From assembly GCA_020444545.1 (NCBI GenBank), contig JAHLKT010000003.1:186001-250000 (forward strand): a stretch of 64,000 nucleotides of DNA. The letters are read 5' to 3'. Position 1 is the first letter of the stretch. Every line of letters starts with the position of its first letter. The DNA is from Desulfarculaceae bacterium (GTDB lineage: Bacteria; Desulfobacterota; Desulfarculia; Desulfarculales; Desulfarculaceae). A program made the translations under genes and the position numbers. Under the pieces are notes generated by a model. That model was not told the DNA's origin. It saw only the letters and a program-made list of their open reading frames with translations, and made no database searches. This document shows, piece by piece, positions 17,090 through 26,109 of the stretch.

Positions 17090-18450
17090 GCGGCATACTC
17101 CCGGGCCTGAGCCACCAGGGCCGGGGCCAGGGCGGGGTTGGAGCCGAAGTGCAGGTGCAGGTAAGAGGCCAGGACGTTGCCTTGCGTCAGGCCCCAAGGC
17201 TGGCCCGCGCCGTGCCCCGGGCTCTCCACGGCGTAGGAGTCGGCCAGGGCCTCCGCGCCGGAGATGATCTCAGAGTAGTGGAACTCGTGGCCCCGGGCCT
17301 CGCTTCCGGCCGGGCCCAGGACGGTGTCTTGCTTGAAGCGCAGGGCGCGGTAGCCCAGGGAGGCCAGGCGGGGCAACATGCGGGTGCGGATGGGCAGCAG
17401 CCCGGCCATGGGCCAGGCGCGTCCCTGAAGATCCTCCAGCTCTTGCCCCAGATACATCATGCCTCCGCACTCGGCGTAGATGGGCAGGCCCGCCCGCCCG
17501 GCCTCGGCGATCTCCATGGCCAGGGAGCGGTTGGCCGCCAGGGCCTCGGCGGCCAGCTCGGGATAGCCCCCGCCCAGATAGAGCCCGCCCAGGTTGGGCG
17601 GCAGGGCCGCGTCGCCCAGCGGCGAGAAGAAAACCAGCTCCGCCCCGGCCGCCTCCAGGCGGCGCAGGTTCTCGGGGTAATAAAAACAGAAAGCGCGGTC
17701 GCGGGCCACCCCCAGGCGCACCGGCGGCCCGGCGGGGGCGGGCTCGGGCATGGGCGGCGTCAGGGCCAGCTCGGGCAAGCCGTGGATGAGCGCCGTGAGG
17801 TCCAGGCCCTCCTCCAGCCAGTCGGCCAGGGCGTCCAGCTCGCTTGGCCCCAAGCCGTGCTCCTCCGCGGTGACCAGGCCCAGATGGCGCTCGGGCAGGC
17901 CGCCCTCCGCGCGGCGCAGCAGGCCCCCGGCCCAGGGCAGCGAGGGCGCGGCCTCCAAGGCGGCGCGGGCCAGCTCGCGGTGGCCCGGTCCGGCCAGGTT
18001 GTTGGCCAGGAGCCCGGCAAAGCCGAGGCCGGGATCGAAGCGGGCGAAACCCAGGGCCAGGGCCGCGATGCTGCGGGCCATGGCCGAGGCGTCGGCCACC
18101 AAGAGGATTGGCAAGCCCAGCAGCTTGGCCAGCTGGGCGCTGGAGCCCTGTTCCGTGGCCGGGCCGCTGCCGTCGAACAGGCCCATGGCCCCCTCCAGCA
18201 CCGCCACCTCGCCGCCGGCGGCGTGGCGGGCGAAAACGGCGCGGTTCTCCGTGGGCGAGAGCATCCAGGTGTCCAGGTTGTGCGAGGGGCGGCCGCAGGC
18301 CAGGGCGTGGTGGCCGGGGTCGATGAAGTCCGGGCCCGCCTTAAAGGGCCGGGCGTCCATGCCCCGGCGCTTGAGCGCGGCCAACAGAGCCAGGGTCACG
18401 CTGGTCTTGCCCACCCCGCTGGAGACGCCGGCGACGCAGATTCCCTTCAT
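17086..18450 (-). CDS. cbiA: Cobyrinic acid a,c-diamide synthase CobB/CbiA
   Basis: This enzyme amidates the a and c carboxylates of cobyrinic acid, the step before CobQ and adenosylation. The 454-residue protein begins with the P-loop region VSSGVGKTSVTLALL (about 9-23) and FKAGPDFIDPGHH, and has a C-terminal class I glutaminase-like domain with AECGGMMYLG (Cys about 328) and a family-typical HFHYSE-like segment (GHEFHYSEI). It overlaps cobQ by 4 bases and lies 13 bases after the preceding sensor-like gene, so the three may be one transcription unit. In anaerobes this is the cobalt-early pathway. Confidence 0.95.
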   Translation of the reverse strand: MKGICVAGVSSGVGKTSVTLALLAALKRRGMDARPFKAGPDFIDPGHHALACGRPSHNLDTWMLSPTENRAVFARHAAGGEVAVLEGAMGLFDGSGPATEQGSSAQLAKLLGLPILLVADASAMARSIAALALGFARFDPGLGFAGLLANNLAGPGHRELARAALEAAPSLPWAGGLLRRAEGGLPERHLGLVTAEEHGLGPSELDALADWLEEGLDLTALIHGLPELALTPPMPEPAPAGPPVRLGVARDRAFCFYYPENLRRLEAAGAELVFFSPLGDAALPPNLGGLYLGGGYPELAAEALAANRSLAMEIAEAGRAGLPIYAECGGMMYLGQELEDLQGRAWPMAGLLPIRTRMLPRLASLGYRALRFKQDTVLGPAGSEARGHEFHYSEIISGAEALADSYAVESPGHGAGQPWGLTQGNVLASYLHLHFGSNPALAPALVAQAREYAA

Positions 18451-18463
18451 GACGGCGGGAGCC

Positions 18464-19774
18464 CTAGGGCTGGGGCGCGGCCAGGTCCATGGTGGCCAGT
18501 TGATCGCGGGCCACGCCGTAGCTCTTTTTCAGGCGCTCGGGGTCCAGCTTGACCAGCAGCCAGCCGATGGGCTTGCCGTTGTTTTCCAGGCGATAAGCCA
18601 GGGCGGTCACCGGGCGGCTGCCCCCTTGGCTGCGGTCCTGCTGGAAATAGTTGAGCACCGCGTGGTCGCCCTGTCCGGTGCGCAGGAAGGTGATGTGTCC
18701 GAAGCTGGTGCCCACCCCCTGGGTCACCATGTCGTTGAACGGGGAGTAGGCCTCCAGCACCCGCTTATCCGGGCCCAGGATCACCAGGCCGGTGTAGGGC
18801 AGGCTCTTGGCCTGGGGCATCTTGAAAAAGCGGGTGAGCACCTCGTGGCTGCGCTCGATGCGCCCTTCGGCCACCGGCTCGGCCAGGAGCGAGGTGAGCA
18901 ACATGCGGTCGCTGATGAGCTGGGTGCGCACCTTTTCCAGGTTTTCGCCGCCGCCGGTCATCTGGCTGCTGAGCTGGGGATAGAACACCAGGGCTGCCGC
19001 GCAGATCAAGAGCCCCAGGCTGGCCGCGATGAGCCAGCGGCGCAAATGGGTGAAGCGGCGCTTGAGGCGGTGGGTGTTGGTTTCGTCGCGCCCCACCACC
19101 AGCAGGCCCTTGAACTCCTGGCGGGCGTCGTAGAGCCCGCTGACGCTCAGGGCCACGTAACGCTTGCCGTTGACCGGGTGCTCGATGGCCACCGTCTTTT
19201 CCTGGGTGTTCTGGCCCGAGGCGGCGGCGCGGGCCAGGGCGCGCACCTCCTCCCCCTTTTCGAACAGGCCCTCCAGAGGGCGCTGGCCCACCTGGCGCCA
19301 CTGCCGCCCGAACAAGCCGGTGGCCGCCTGGTTGAAGGCCACGATCTTGCAATTGACGTCGGTGAGCACCACCGCGTCGGGCAGCATGTCCGAGAATTCC
19401 TTGAGCCCGAAGAGCACCTGGCTGGCGTCGTCCAGGCGGTGGGCCAACAGGCGGGTCATCTGGCGGGCCAGGTCCGGGAACTGCTCCAGGAAGTCGTTGA
19501 TCTCCTCGCGAGGGATGGAGACCGCCCGGCCCTCTTGGGTGGCCTTTACCGTGGCGGTGCGCCGCGAGCCCAGGAGGAAGGACATCTCGCCGAAGACCGC
19601 GCCGGGCTCCTGGATGGCGCTGATCACCTGCTGGCCCTTGAGCACGTCCAGCTTGCCCTCCAGCAGGATATAGAGGTTCTGCGAGTCCTCGCCTTCCAGG
19701 AACAGGGTCTGCCCTTGGTGGAAGGAAACGACGTACCGGCTCAGTTTGGGGTCGCTGGTAAATTGCTCGATCAT
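18464..19774 (-). CDS. Membrane sensor with cyclic-nucleotide and PAS domains, no output domain
   Basis: The 436-residue protein begins with a cNMP-binding (cupin-like) domain (about 10-115; GEDSQNLYILLEGKLDVLKG, GAVFGEMSFLLGSRRTATVKA), then a PAS domain (about 125-235; DAVVLTDVNCKIVAFNQAATGLFG). One transmembrane helix follows (about 245-267), then a C-terminal extracytoplasmic part of about 165 residues that resembles the distal half of a Cache-like sensor (YTGLVILGPDKRVLEAYSPFNDM). I see no kinase, cyclase, GGDEF or DNA-binding domain. It lies 13 bases upstream of cbiA on the same strand. Domain assignments are by eye; the function is unknown. Confidence 0.75.
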   Translation of the reverse strand: MIEQFTSDPKLSRYVVSFHQGQTLFLEGEDSQNLYILLEGKLDVLKGQQVISAIQEPGAVFGEMSFLLGSRRTATVKATQEGRAVSIPREEINDFLEQFPDLARQMTRLLAHRLDDASQVLFGLKEFSDMLPDAVVLTDVNCKIVAFNQAATGLFGRQWRQVGQRPLEGLFEKGEEVRALARAAASGQNTQEKTVAIEHPVNGKRYVALSVSGLYDARQEFKGLLVVGRDETNTHRLKRRFTHLRRWLIAASLGLLICAAALVFYPQLSSQMTGGGENLEKVRTQLISDRMLLTSLLAEPVAEGRIERSHEVLTRFFKMPQAKSLPYTGLVILGPDKRVLEAYSPFNDMVTQGVGTSFGHITFLRTGQGDHAVLNYFQQDRSQGGSRPVTALAYRLENNGKPIGWLLVKLDPERLKKSYGVARDQLATMDLAAPQP

Positions 19775-19890
19775 GGCTCGCCTTCGCTCCGAGGGGCTGC
19801 CGGGCTCCGGGCGCGGCTATGGCCCGCTGTCAAACGCGGACCTGCCTTATTTTATAACAAAGCCCGGCGCATTGTTAGCACCGGCACGGC

Positions 19891-20232
19891 CTAGTCGCTG
19901 AGCCAGGAGCCCTCGCCCTGGCGAATAAGCGCCTTGGACACGATGCACCCCACCTCCATGACTCGCCAGGTGGGCACGCAGCCGTACTTCTCGGGGATCA
20001 CCTTGTTCCAGCGGTCCGAGGCGAGGTATTCATCCAGCTCGGCCACGGAGCGGAACACGTAGAGCGCGCCCCAGCGGCCCGCCTCCTGCTCCACCCACCA
20101 GCACTTGTACTCCACCGGGTCCATGTCGTTGAACACCGGATAGGAGGCCAAGAACAGGGCCCGCATCTGATCGGTGGACGGCAGGGTGTCGGGCGCGAAC
20201 TCGACCCACAGGGCGCGCTTTTCCTGGGACAT
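19891..20232 (-). CDS. YdhR-like putative monooxygenase (ferredoxin-like fold)
   Basis: The 113-residue protein resembles small YdhR/Dabb-type alpha-beta barrel proteins: a beta strand start (ALWVEFAP), a central CWWVEQEAGRWGALYVFRSVAELDEYLAS stretch typical of the family, and a GCVPTWRVMEVGCIVSK end with three Cys residues in total (CWW, GCV, GCI). Enzymatic activity has not been firmly shown for this family. It stands alone between a terminator upstream (20290-20321) and the sensor gene, and may have its own promoter in 20233-20289. Confidence 0.6.
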   Translation of the reverse strand: MSQEKRALWVEFAPDTLPSTDQMRALFLASYPVFNDMDPVEYKCWWVEQEAGRWGALYVFRSVAELDEYLASDRWNKVIPEKYGCVPTWRVMEVGCIVSKALIRQGEGSWLSD

Positions 20233-20289
20233 GGCTACTCCTTATGTTGAGGGACGGCGGCCAGGCCTCAGCATAACACCATGCGCGCC

Positions 20290-20321
20290 AAAAGAAAGGG
20301 CCCGCCCCTGGGGGCAGGCCC
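20290..20321 (-). terminator. Rho-independent terminator closing the Liv/acyl-CoA operon
   Basis: A GC-rich stem (20298-20308 with 20311-20321, one mismatch) is followed on the minus strand by TTTCTTTT. It lies 30 bases after the nitroreductase stop and before the YdhR-like gene. Confidence 0.8.
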
Positions 20322-20351
20322 AGAAAATCCACCGGGGCGGACCCGGGTTGC

Positions 20352-20924
20352 TTACTGGTCGTAAGCCTCCGAGAACACCTTGGGCGCCTTGCGGGGCGGG
20401 GCCTTCACCTCGCCGGCGGGCACGCCCAAGGGAATCACCCCGGCCACTTGCAGGCCTTGGGGCGCCCCCAGTGCGCTGGCCAGGGCGTCGGGGTCGAAGA
20501 AGGTGAGCCACAGGCTGCCCAGGCCCTTTTCGGCCGCGGCCAGCATGAGGTTCTGCACTGCGGCCGAAGCGCCCTGCAAGGCGCCCAGGGGCTGGTTGAA
20601 GTAGCCGCCCAGGCCGCCCTTTTTGGGATCGGCGAAGACCACCACGATCACCGGGGCCTGGTCCAGAAAACCGAAGCCGTACTTATTCACCCAGTCCGGC
20701 CCTTCGGCGTCGATCACCGCCTGTTTGGCCGCCTCGCACACCGACTTGATCTTGCCCTTGGCCTCGGCCCCGCGCACCACCACAAAGGACCAGGGCTGCA
20801 AATGCAGCGGGCTGGGGGCCCAGGTGGCGGCCTGGATCAGCTCGGCCACTGTCTCGTCGCTCACCGGGGCCTCGCTGAAGGCGCGCACGCTGCGCCGCCC
20901 TTGAAGCACATCTTGAAATTCCAC
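20352..20924 (-). CDS. Nitroreductase-family FMN oxidoreductase
   Basis: This 190-residue protein belongs to the FMN-dependent nitroreductase family, which reduces nitro groups, quinones or flavins with NAD(P)H. It has the start motif RRSVRAFSEAPVSDETV, the FMN-binding WAPSPLHLQPWSFVVV region, and AAAEKGLGSLWLTF with GVPAGEVKAPPRK at the C terminus. It follows the acyl-CoA synthetase by 17 bases and precedes a terminator, so it is probably the last gene of the operon. Substrate unknown; a role in acyl-CoA or aromatic metabolism is only suggested by position. Confidence 0.88.
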   Translation of the reverse strand: MEFQDVLQGRRSVRAFSEAPVSDETVAELIQAATWAPSPLHLQPWSFVVVRGAEAKGKIKSVCEAAKQAVIDAEGPDWVNKYGFGFLDQAPVIVVVFADPKKGGLGGYFNQPLGALQGASAAVQNLMLAAAEKGLGSLWLTFFDPDALASALGAPQGLQVAGVIPLGVPAGEVKAPPRKAPKVFSEAYDQ

Positions 20925-20941
20925 GCTCGTCCCTCCCTGGG

Positions 20942-22597
20942 TTAACTGGCCCGCTTCTCTTTTTCTAAACGGCGGCGCTCCTCGTCGCGGATCTCGCGCC
21001 TGAGGAGCTTGCCCACCTTGGACTTGGGCAGCATGTCCCGGAACTCGATATAGGACGGCACCTTGTAAGGCGCCAGGCGGTCGCGGCAGAAGCGGATGAG
21101 CTCGGTGGCCCCCACTCCCTTGGCGTCCTCCTTCATCACCACGATGGCCTTGATGCGCTCGCCGACTTTCTTATCCGGCACGCCCACCACGCAGGCCCCC
21201 ACCACGATGGGGTGATCTTGCAACACCGCCTCGATCTCCGAGGCGCTGACCCTATAGCCCTTGTGCTTCAGGATATCAGCCGAGCGCTCCACATAGAACA
21301 GCTGGCCGCTCTCATTCATCTTAAGGTAGTCGCCGGTGCGGTAGTAGACGACGCCCTCGATCTCCACGAAGGCGGCGGCGGTCTCCTCGGGCTTGTTCAG
21401 GTAGTTCTTCACCGCGAAGGCGCTGGTCACCAGCAGCTCGCCCAGCTCGCCCACCGGCGATGCTTGCAAGGATTCGGGGTCCACCAGCTTGACCTCGCGG
21501 CTGGCCAGGGGCTCGCCGATGCTCATGGGCTCGGGCTCGCCCGCGTCGATGCGGCTGTAACTCACGTGACCCGCCTCGGTGGAGCCGTAGACCTGGTAGA
21601 TGGGCACCCCCACCCGCTCTTTCCAGCGGGCCAACACCTCCCGGGGCAGCACATCGCCGCCGCAGTAGCAGTACTTCAGCGAACTGAGGTCGTAGAAGTG
21701 CTGGCGGTCGTTCTCCAGGATCATGCGGTATAGCGCGGGCACTCCCAGCATCCATCGCACCTTGTAGCGCTGGATGCTGTCCAGGATGGCGTCCACCTGG
21801 GGCTGGGGCATCAAGACCGTGGTGTTGCCCAGGTTGAGCCCCACGGCCATGAATAGGCCCAGGGCCATGATGTGGAACAGGGGGTTGATGGCGATGTAGG
21901 AGTCCTTGCCCGGCAACACGTGCCCGGCCAGCACCTGGTCCATCACGTCGGCCACGTAGGAGCAGTGGCCCCAGTGGTTGCCCGGCACGCCCTTGGGGAA
22001 GCCGGTGGTGCCGCCGGTGTAGAGGATGTAGGAGAGGTCCTCCACCGGGTCCAGATCCACCTGGGGCGGGTCGGGCGGGGCGGAGAGGATCTTCTTGAAC
22101 CACACCGTTTCCTCGCCGCCCTTCACCGTGCCGGTGGGCGCCTTGTCGAACATGGCCGCCACCACCCGCTTTAAGGGCGAGACCAGGTCCAACAGGCTGG
22201 TGACGATGACCAGCTCCAGGCTGCTGCCCTCCAGGATCTCGCTGACATAGCCGTAGTTGGTGTCGTGGCACACGATGGCCCGGGCATCCGAGTCCTCGAC
22301 CATGTAGGCGATCTCGTGGCTGGTGTAGATCGGCGAGACCAACACCACCACCGCGCCGATCTTTTGGCAACCCAGCCAGGCGATGACCAGCTGGGGGCTG
22401 TTGGACAGATACAACAGCACCCGGTCGCCCTTGGCGATGCCCCGTTGGGTAAGCCCCGTGGCGAAGCGGTCCACCATATCCTTGAGCTTGGCGTAGCTGA
22501 TGCGCTGGCCCAGGAACAGGATGGCCGTATTGGCGGGATACTTGGCCGCCGCTTCCTCGAAGCGGGTGAAGCTCAGTTCGCTGCGATAGTCGGCCAT
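20942..22597 (-). CDS. AMP-forming acyl-CoA synthetase
   Basis: This ANL-superfamily ligase activates a carboxylic acid with ATP and CoA. The 551-residue protein has the P-loop motif YILYTGGTTGFPKGV (about 178-192), YGSTEAGHV, the hinge-region motif YRTGDYLK and a C-terminal lid domain with SAD(I)LKHKGYRVSASEIE and the catalytic Lys near the end (PKSKVGKLLRRE). Its stop-start spacing to the LivF-like gene is 4 bases. Location in an ABC transporter operon suggests it activates the imported acid. Substrate cannot be read from sequence; medium-chain or aromatic acids are possible. Confidence 0.93.
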   Translation of the reverse strand: MADYRSELSFTRFEEAAAKYPANTAILFLGQRISYAKLKDMVDRFATGLTQRGIAKGDRVLLYLSNSPQLVIAWLGCQKIGAVVVLVSPIYTSHEIAYMVEDSDARAIVCHDTNYGYVSEILEGSSLELVIVTSLLDLVSPLKRVVAAMFDKAPTGTVKGGEETVWFKKILSAPPDPPQVDLDPVEDLSYILYTGGTTGFPKGVPGNHWGHCSYVADVMDQVLAGHVLPGKDSYIAINPLFHIMALGLFMAVGLNLGNTTVLMPQPQVDAILDSIQRYKVRWMLGVPALYRMILENDRQHFYDLSSLKYCYCGGDVLPREVLARWKERVGVPIYQVYGSTEAGHVSYSRIDAGEPEPMSIGEPLASREVKLVDPESLQASPVGELGELLVTSAFAVKNYLNKPEETAAAFVEIEGVVYYRTGDYLKMNESGQLFYVERSADILKHKGYRVSASEIEAVLQDHPIVVGACVVGVPDKKVGERIKAIVVMKEDAKGVGATELIRFCRDRLAPYKVPSYIEFRDMLPKSKVGKLLRREIRDEERRRLEKEKRAS

Positions 22598-22601
22598 GGG
22601 C

Positions 22602-23340
<739 letters not shown>

Positions 23341-23348
<8 letters not shown>

Positions 23349-24117
23349 AGCTGTATACCTCCTCGGAGCCGAAGTAGGCCTCCTTGACCTCCTTGTTGGC
23401 CATCACCTCGTCGGCCGTGCCCTCGCAGATCTTGGCCCCGAAGTTGAGCACCATGACCCGGTTGGCCAGGCGGAACAGCTCGCGCAGGCGGTGCTCCACC
23501 ATGATCAGGGTGATGCCCTCCATCTGGAGCTTTTCCATCAAGGGCACCATGGAGGCCATCTCGCTCATGGACAGGCCGGAGAAGACCTCGTCGCAGATGA
23601 TGATCTCGGGCCGGAGGGCCAGGCAGCGGGCCAGCTCCAGGCGCTTCAAGTAGCCGGTGGGCAGGCTGGAGGCCGTCTTGTAAGGCACGTAGGACTCGCG
23701 CTCAAAGCCGATCTCCTCCAGGATGTCCACGGCCACCGTGTCGCGCGATCCCATGCGCCCGCCACCCCGCCAGCCCCCGGTACGCCGGGCCCGCCGGCTG
23801 AACATGGGCACGATGAGGTTCTTGTAGGCGGGCAGGCTGTAGTAGGGGCGCATCACCTGGAAGGTGCGGGTCAGGCCCCGGTCGGCGATCTTGTGCGGGG
23901 CCAGGCCCATGATGTTCTTGCCCTTGTAGATGACCTCGCCGCTGTCGGCCTTCACGAACCCGCTGATGGCGTTGACCAGGGTGGTCTTGCCGCTGCCGTT
24001 GGGCCCGATCACCCCCAGGATGTCTCCCGGGGCCAGATCGAAGCTGACTTCGGTGAGCGCCTTGACCCCGCCGAAGGTCTTGTTCACGTCGCGTACGGAT
24101 AGGATTGACTCGGCCAC
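23341..24117 (-). CDS. livG: Branched-chain-amino-acid-type ABC ATPase LivG
   Basis: This is the second ATPase subunit (258 residues). It has Walker A GPNGSGKTT (about 37-45), an ISGF insertion with GLTRTFQVMRPY typical of LivG, and Walker B EIIICDEVFSGLS. The signature region is SLPTGYLKRLELAR, which departs from the common LPYGxQR. A C-terminal extension of the LivG type (VKEAYFGSEEV) is present. It begins 4 bases after the livM stop. Confidence 0.92.
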
Positions 24118-24121
24118 GGCG

Positions 24122-25144
24122 CTATATCTCCACCCAATGTTCGAACTGGTTGTACTTGCGCGACCCGTAGCTCATCAGCCCCTCGCTCTTGAACACGATG
24201 AAGGCCATGAGGATGAGGGCGTAGACCGCGATGCGCAGGGTTCCGAAGTCCCGGAGCAATTCGCTGACCGGCACCAGGATCAGGCAGCCGATAACCGGCC
24301 CGGCCAGGGTGCCGCCGCCGCCCACCACCGTGGCCGCGATGGGGATGATGGAAAAGTCCAGGGCGAACTGGCTGATGCCCGCCCACATGTAGATGTGGGC
24401 CAACACCGCCCCGCCCAGGCAGCCCAGGGAGGCGGCGATGAACACCCCGATGGCCTTGTAGTAGGTGATGTTGATGCCCGAGGCCTTCACCGCCTGGTCG
24501 TTGTCCTTGACCCCCCTGAAGACCAGGCCCATGTCCGCGTTGACCAGGCGCCTGAGGGCGAACAAGGCCAAGAGCATGCAGATGATCACCACGTACATCT
24601 CGACCCACTTGTTGGGGAAGCCGTCCAGGCCCATGACGCCGTCGGTGCCGCCGAAGACGTCCAGGGCCTCGATGACCCGCGCGGCCAGCAGGGGAAACAT
24701 CAGGCTGACGATGGCGAAGTACACCCCCCGAAGCGGCAGGCAGGGCCAGAGCAGCAGGGTGCACAGCGCCCCGCCCAAGACCGTGGCCGCGGGGATGGTG
24801 ACCCAGATGGGCAGGCCGAACTCGGTGTTCAAAAGGGCCGAGACATAGGCCCCCACCCCGATGTAGAGCGCCCCGCCCAGGCTGACCAGGCCCACGTAAT
24901 GGGCCAGGAAGTCGAAGCCGATGGCCAGCAGGGCGTAGATGCAGATGATGGTGAGCACCTTCTGCCAGTAGGGCACGCCGCCCAGGATCAGGGGCATGGC
25001 CAACAGACCCACGATCAACAGCAGGCGCGGGCCCAAGAGGAACATCATCTCCCGCCAGGAGCCCACCGCGTAGACCCCGTCGGAGCGCACCTTGATGCCG
25101 CGGTCCAGCCGTTCCCGGCGCCTTTGCTCATGTTGCTTGGCCAT
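24122..25144 (-). CDS. livM: Liv-type ABC permease LivM
   Basis: This is an integral membrane permease subunit (340 residues), with a charged N terminus (MAKQHEQRRRERLDRG) and about nine or ten hydrophobic segments. It contains VSLGGALYIGVGAYVSALL and the inner-membrane coupling region (GVKDNDQAVKASGINITYYK) of LivM. It lies 3 bases after livH. The other genes of the operon define a full five-part importer. Confidence 0.92.
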   Translation of the reverse strand: MAKQHEQRRRERLDRGIKVRSDGVYAVGSWREMMFLLGPRLLLIVGLLAMPLILGGVPYWQKVLTIICIYALLAIGFDFLAHYVGLVSLGGALYIGVGAYVSALLNTEFGLPIWVTIPAATVLGGALCTLLLWPCLPLRGVYFAIVSLMFPLLAARVIEALDVFGGTDGVMGLDGFPNKWVEMYVVIICMLLALFALRRLVNADMGLVFRGVKDNDQAVKASGINITYYKAIGVFIAASLGCLGGAVLAHIYMWAGISQFALDFSIIPIAATVVGGGGTLAGPVIGCLILVPVSELLRDFGTLRIAVYALILMAFIVFKSEGLMSYGSRKYNQFEHWVEI

Positions 25145-25147
25145 GGG

Positions 25148-26014
25148 CTAGACCCTCTCTTCCAGTTCTTTTTGTTTGCCGAACAACCCCGAGGGCTTGA
25201 TGATCAGGGTGAGGATGATGGCCACCAGGGCCACCACCACCGAGAAGTGCGCCCCCAGATAGACGGTGGTGAGGATCTGGGCGAAGCCGATGACGAACGC
25301 GGCCAGGATGGCTCCGGTCCAGGAGCCCAGGCCGCCGACGATGCACACCGCCACGGCCATGATCAACACGTGATAGCCCGCCTCCACCACGATGCTCCCC
25401 AGGGGCAGCAGAATGATGGCGGCCACCGCCGCGCTCAGCGAGCCCAGGGCCATGGAGGCGATGGCCATGCGGTCGGAGTCTATGCCCAGGGTAAGGGCGG
25501 CGCGCTCGTCCTGGGCCATGCCCTTCAAAGCCAGGCCCAGGCGGGTGCGATTGACGAAAAAGTACAAGAGCCCCACCAGCACCGCCCCCAGGCCGACCAC
25601 CAATAGGCGCTGGTAGTCCACCGTCACCCCGAAGATGTCCACGCTGCCTTCCACGAAGGAGTCCAGGGTGAAGGTGCCGCCCTTGAGGCCGCCCCAGCGC
25701 AGGCCTTCCAGAATGGCCAGGCCGATGGCGTAGGAGGCGATGATCTCGCTGATGGACATGCCCCGGATGCGCACCAGGATGAAGGAGTACATGGCCCCGC
25801 CCACCACGGCCAAAAAGGCCAGGGACAAGGCTATGGCCAGCACGTAGGGCAGGCCCAGCTTGTGCAGAAGTATCCAACAGATGTACCCGGCCAGAACGTA
25901 GAGCGCGCCATGGGCGAAGTTGGGCAGGCGGCTGACCCCGTAGACCAGGGTGAAGCCCAGGGCCATCAGGGCCAGGGTGGCGCTGTTGATGATGCCGTAG
26001 ATAATTATGTCCAT
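25148..26014 (-). CDS. livH: Liv-type ABC permease LivH
   Basis: This is the partner permease (288 residues), starting MDIIIYGIINSATLALMALGFTLVYGVSRLPNFAHGALY, a typical LivH N terminus, with about eight transmembrane segments and the cytoplasmic loop GLALKGMAQDERAALTLGID that contacts the ATPases. A strong hairpin lies just upstream, between livK and livH. Confidence 0.93.
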   Translation of the reverse strand: MDIIIYGIINSATLALMALGFTLVYGVSRLPNFAHGALYVLAGYICWILLHKLGLPYVLAIALSLAFLAVVGGAMYSFILVRIRGMSISEIIASYAIGLAILEGLRWGGLKGGTFTLDSFVEGSVDIFGVTVDYQRLLVVGLGAVLVGLLYFFVNRTRLGLALKGMAQDERAALTLGIDSDRMAIASMALGSLSAAVAAIILLPLGSIVVEAGYHVLIMAVAVCIVGGLGSWTGAILAAFVIGFAQILTTVYLGAHFSVVVALVAIILTLIIKPSGLFGKQKELEERV

Positions 26015-26043
26015 CGCTTAAGCCTCGTAGTCCGTGGTGAGGG

Positions 26044-26084
26044 GGCGGACCGGCCGGAACAGGGAGCTGCCCGGCCGGTCCGCC
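26044..26084 (-). repeat. 14-bp perfect stem-loop between livK and livH
   Basis: GGCGGACCGGCCGG (26044-26057) is perfectly complementary to CCGGCCGGTCCGCC (26071-26084), with a 13-base loop. There is no U-tract on the minus strand, so it is not a standard terminator. Such hairpins after a solute-binding gene often protect the upstream mRNA and raise binding-protein yield. Confidence 0.85.
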
Positions 26085-26109
26085 AGGTCGGAATGGATTC
26101 GGACTACGC

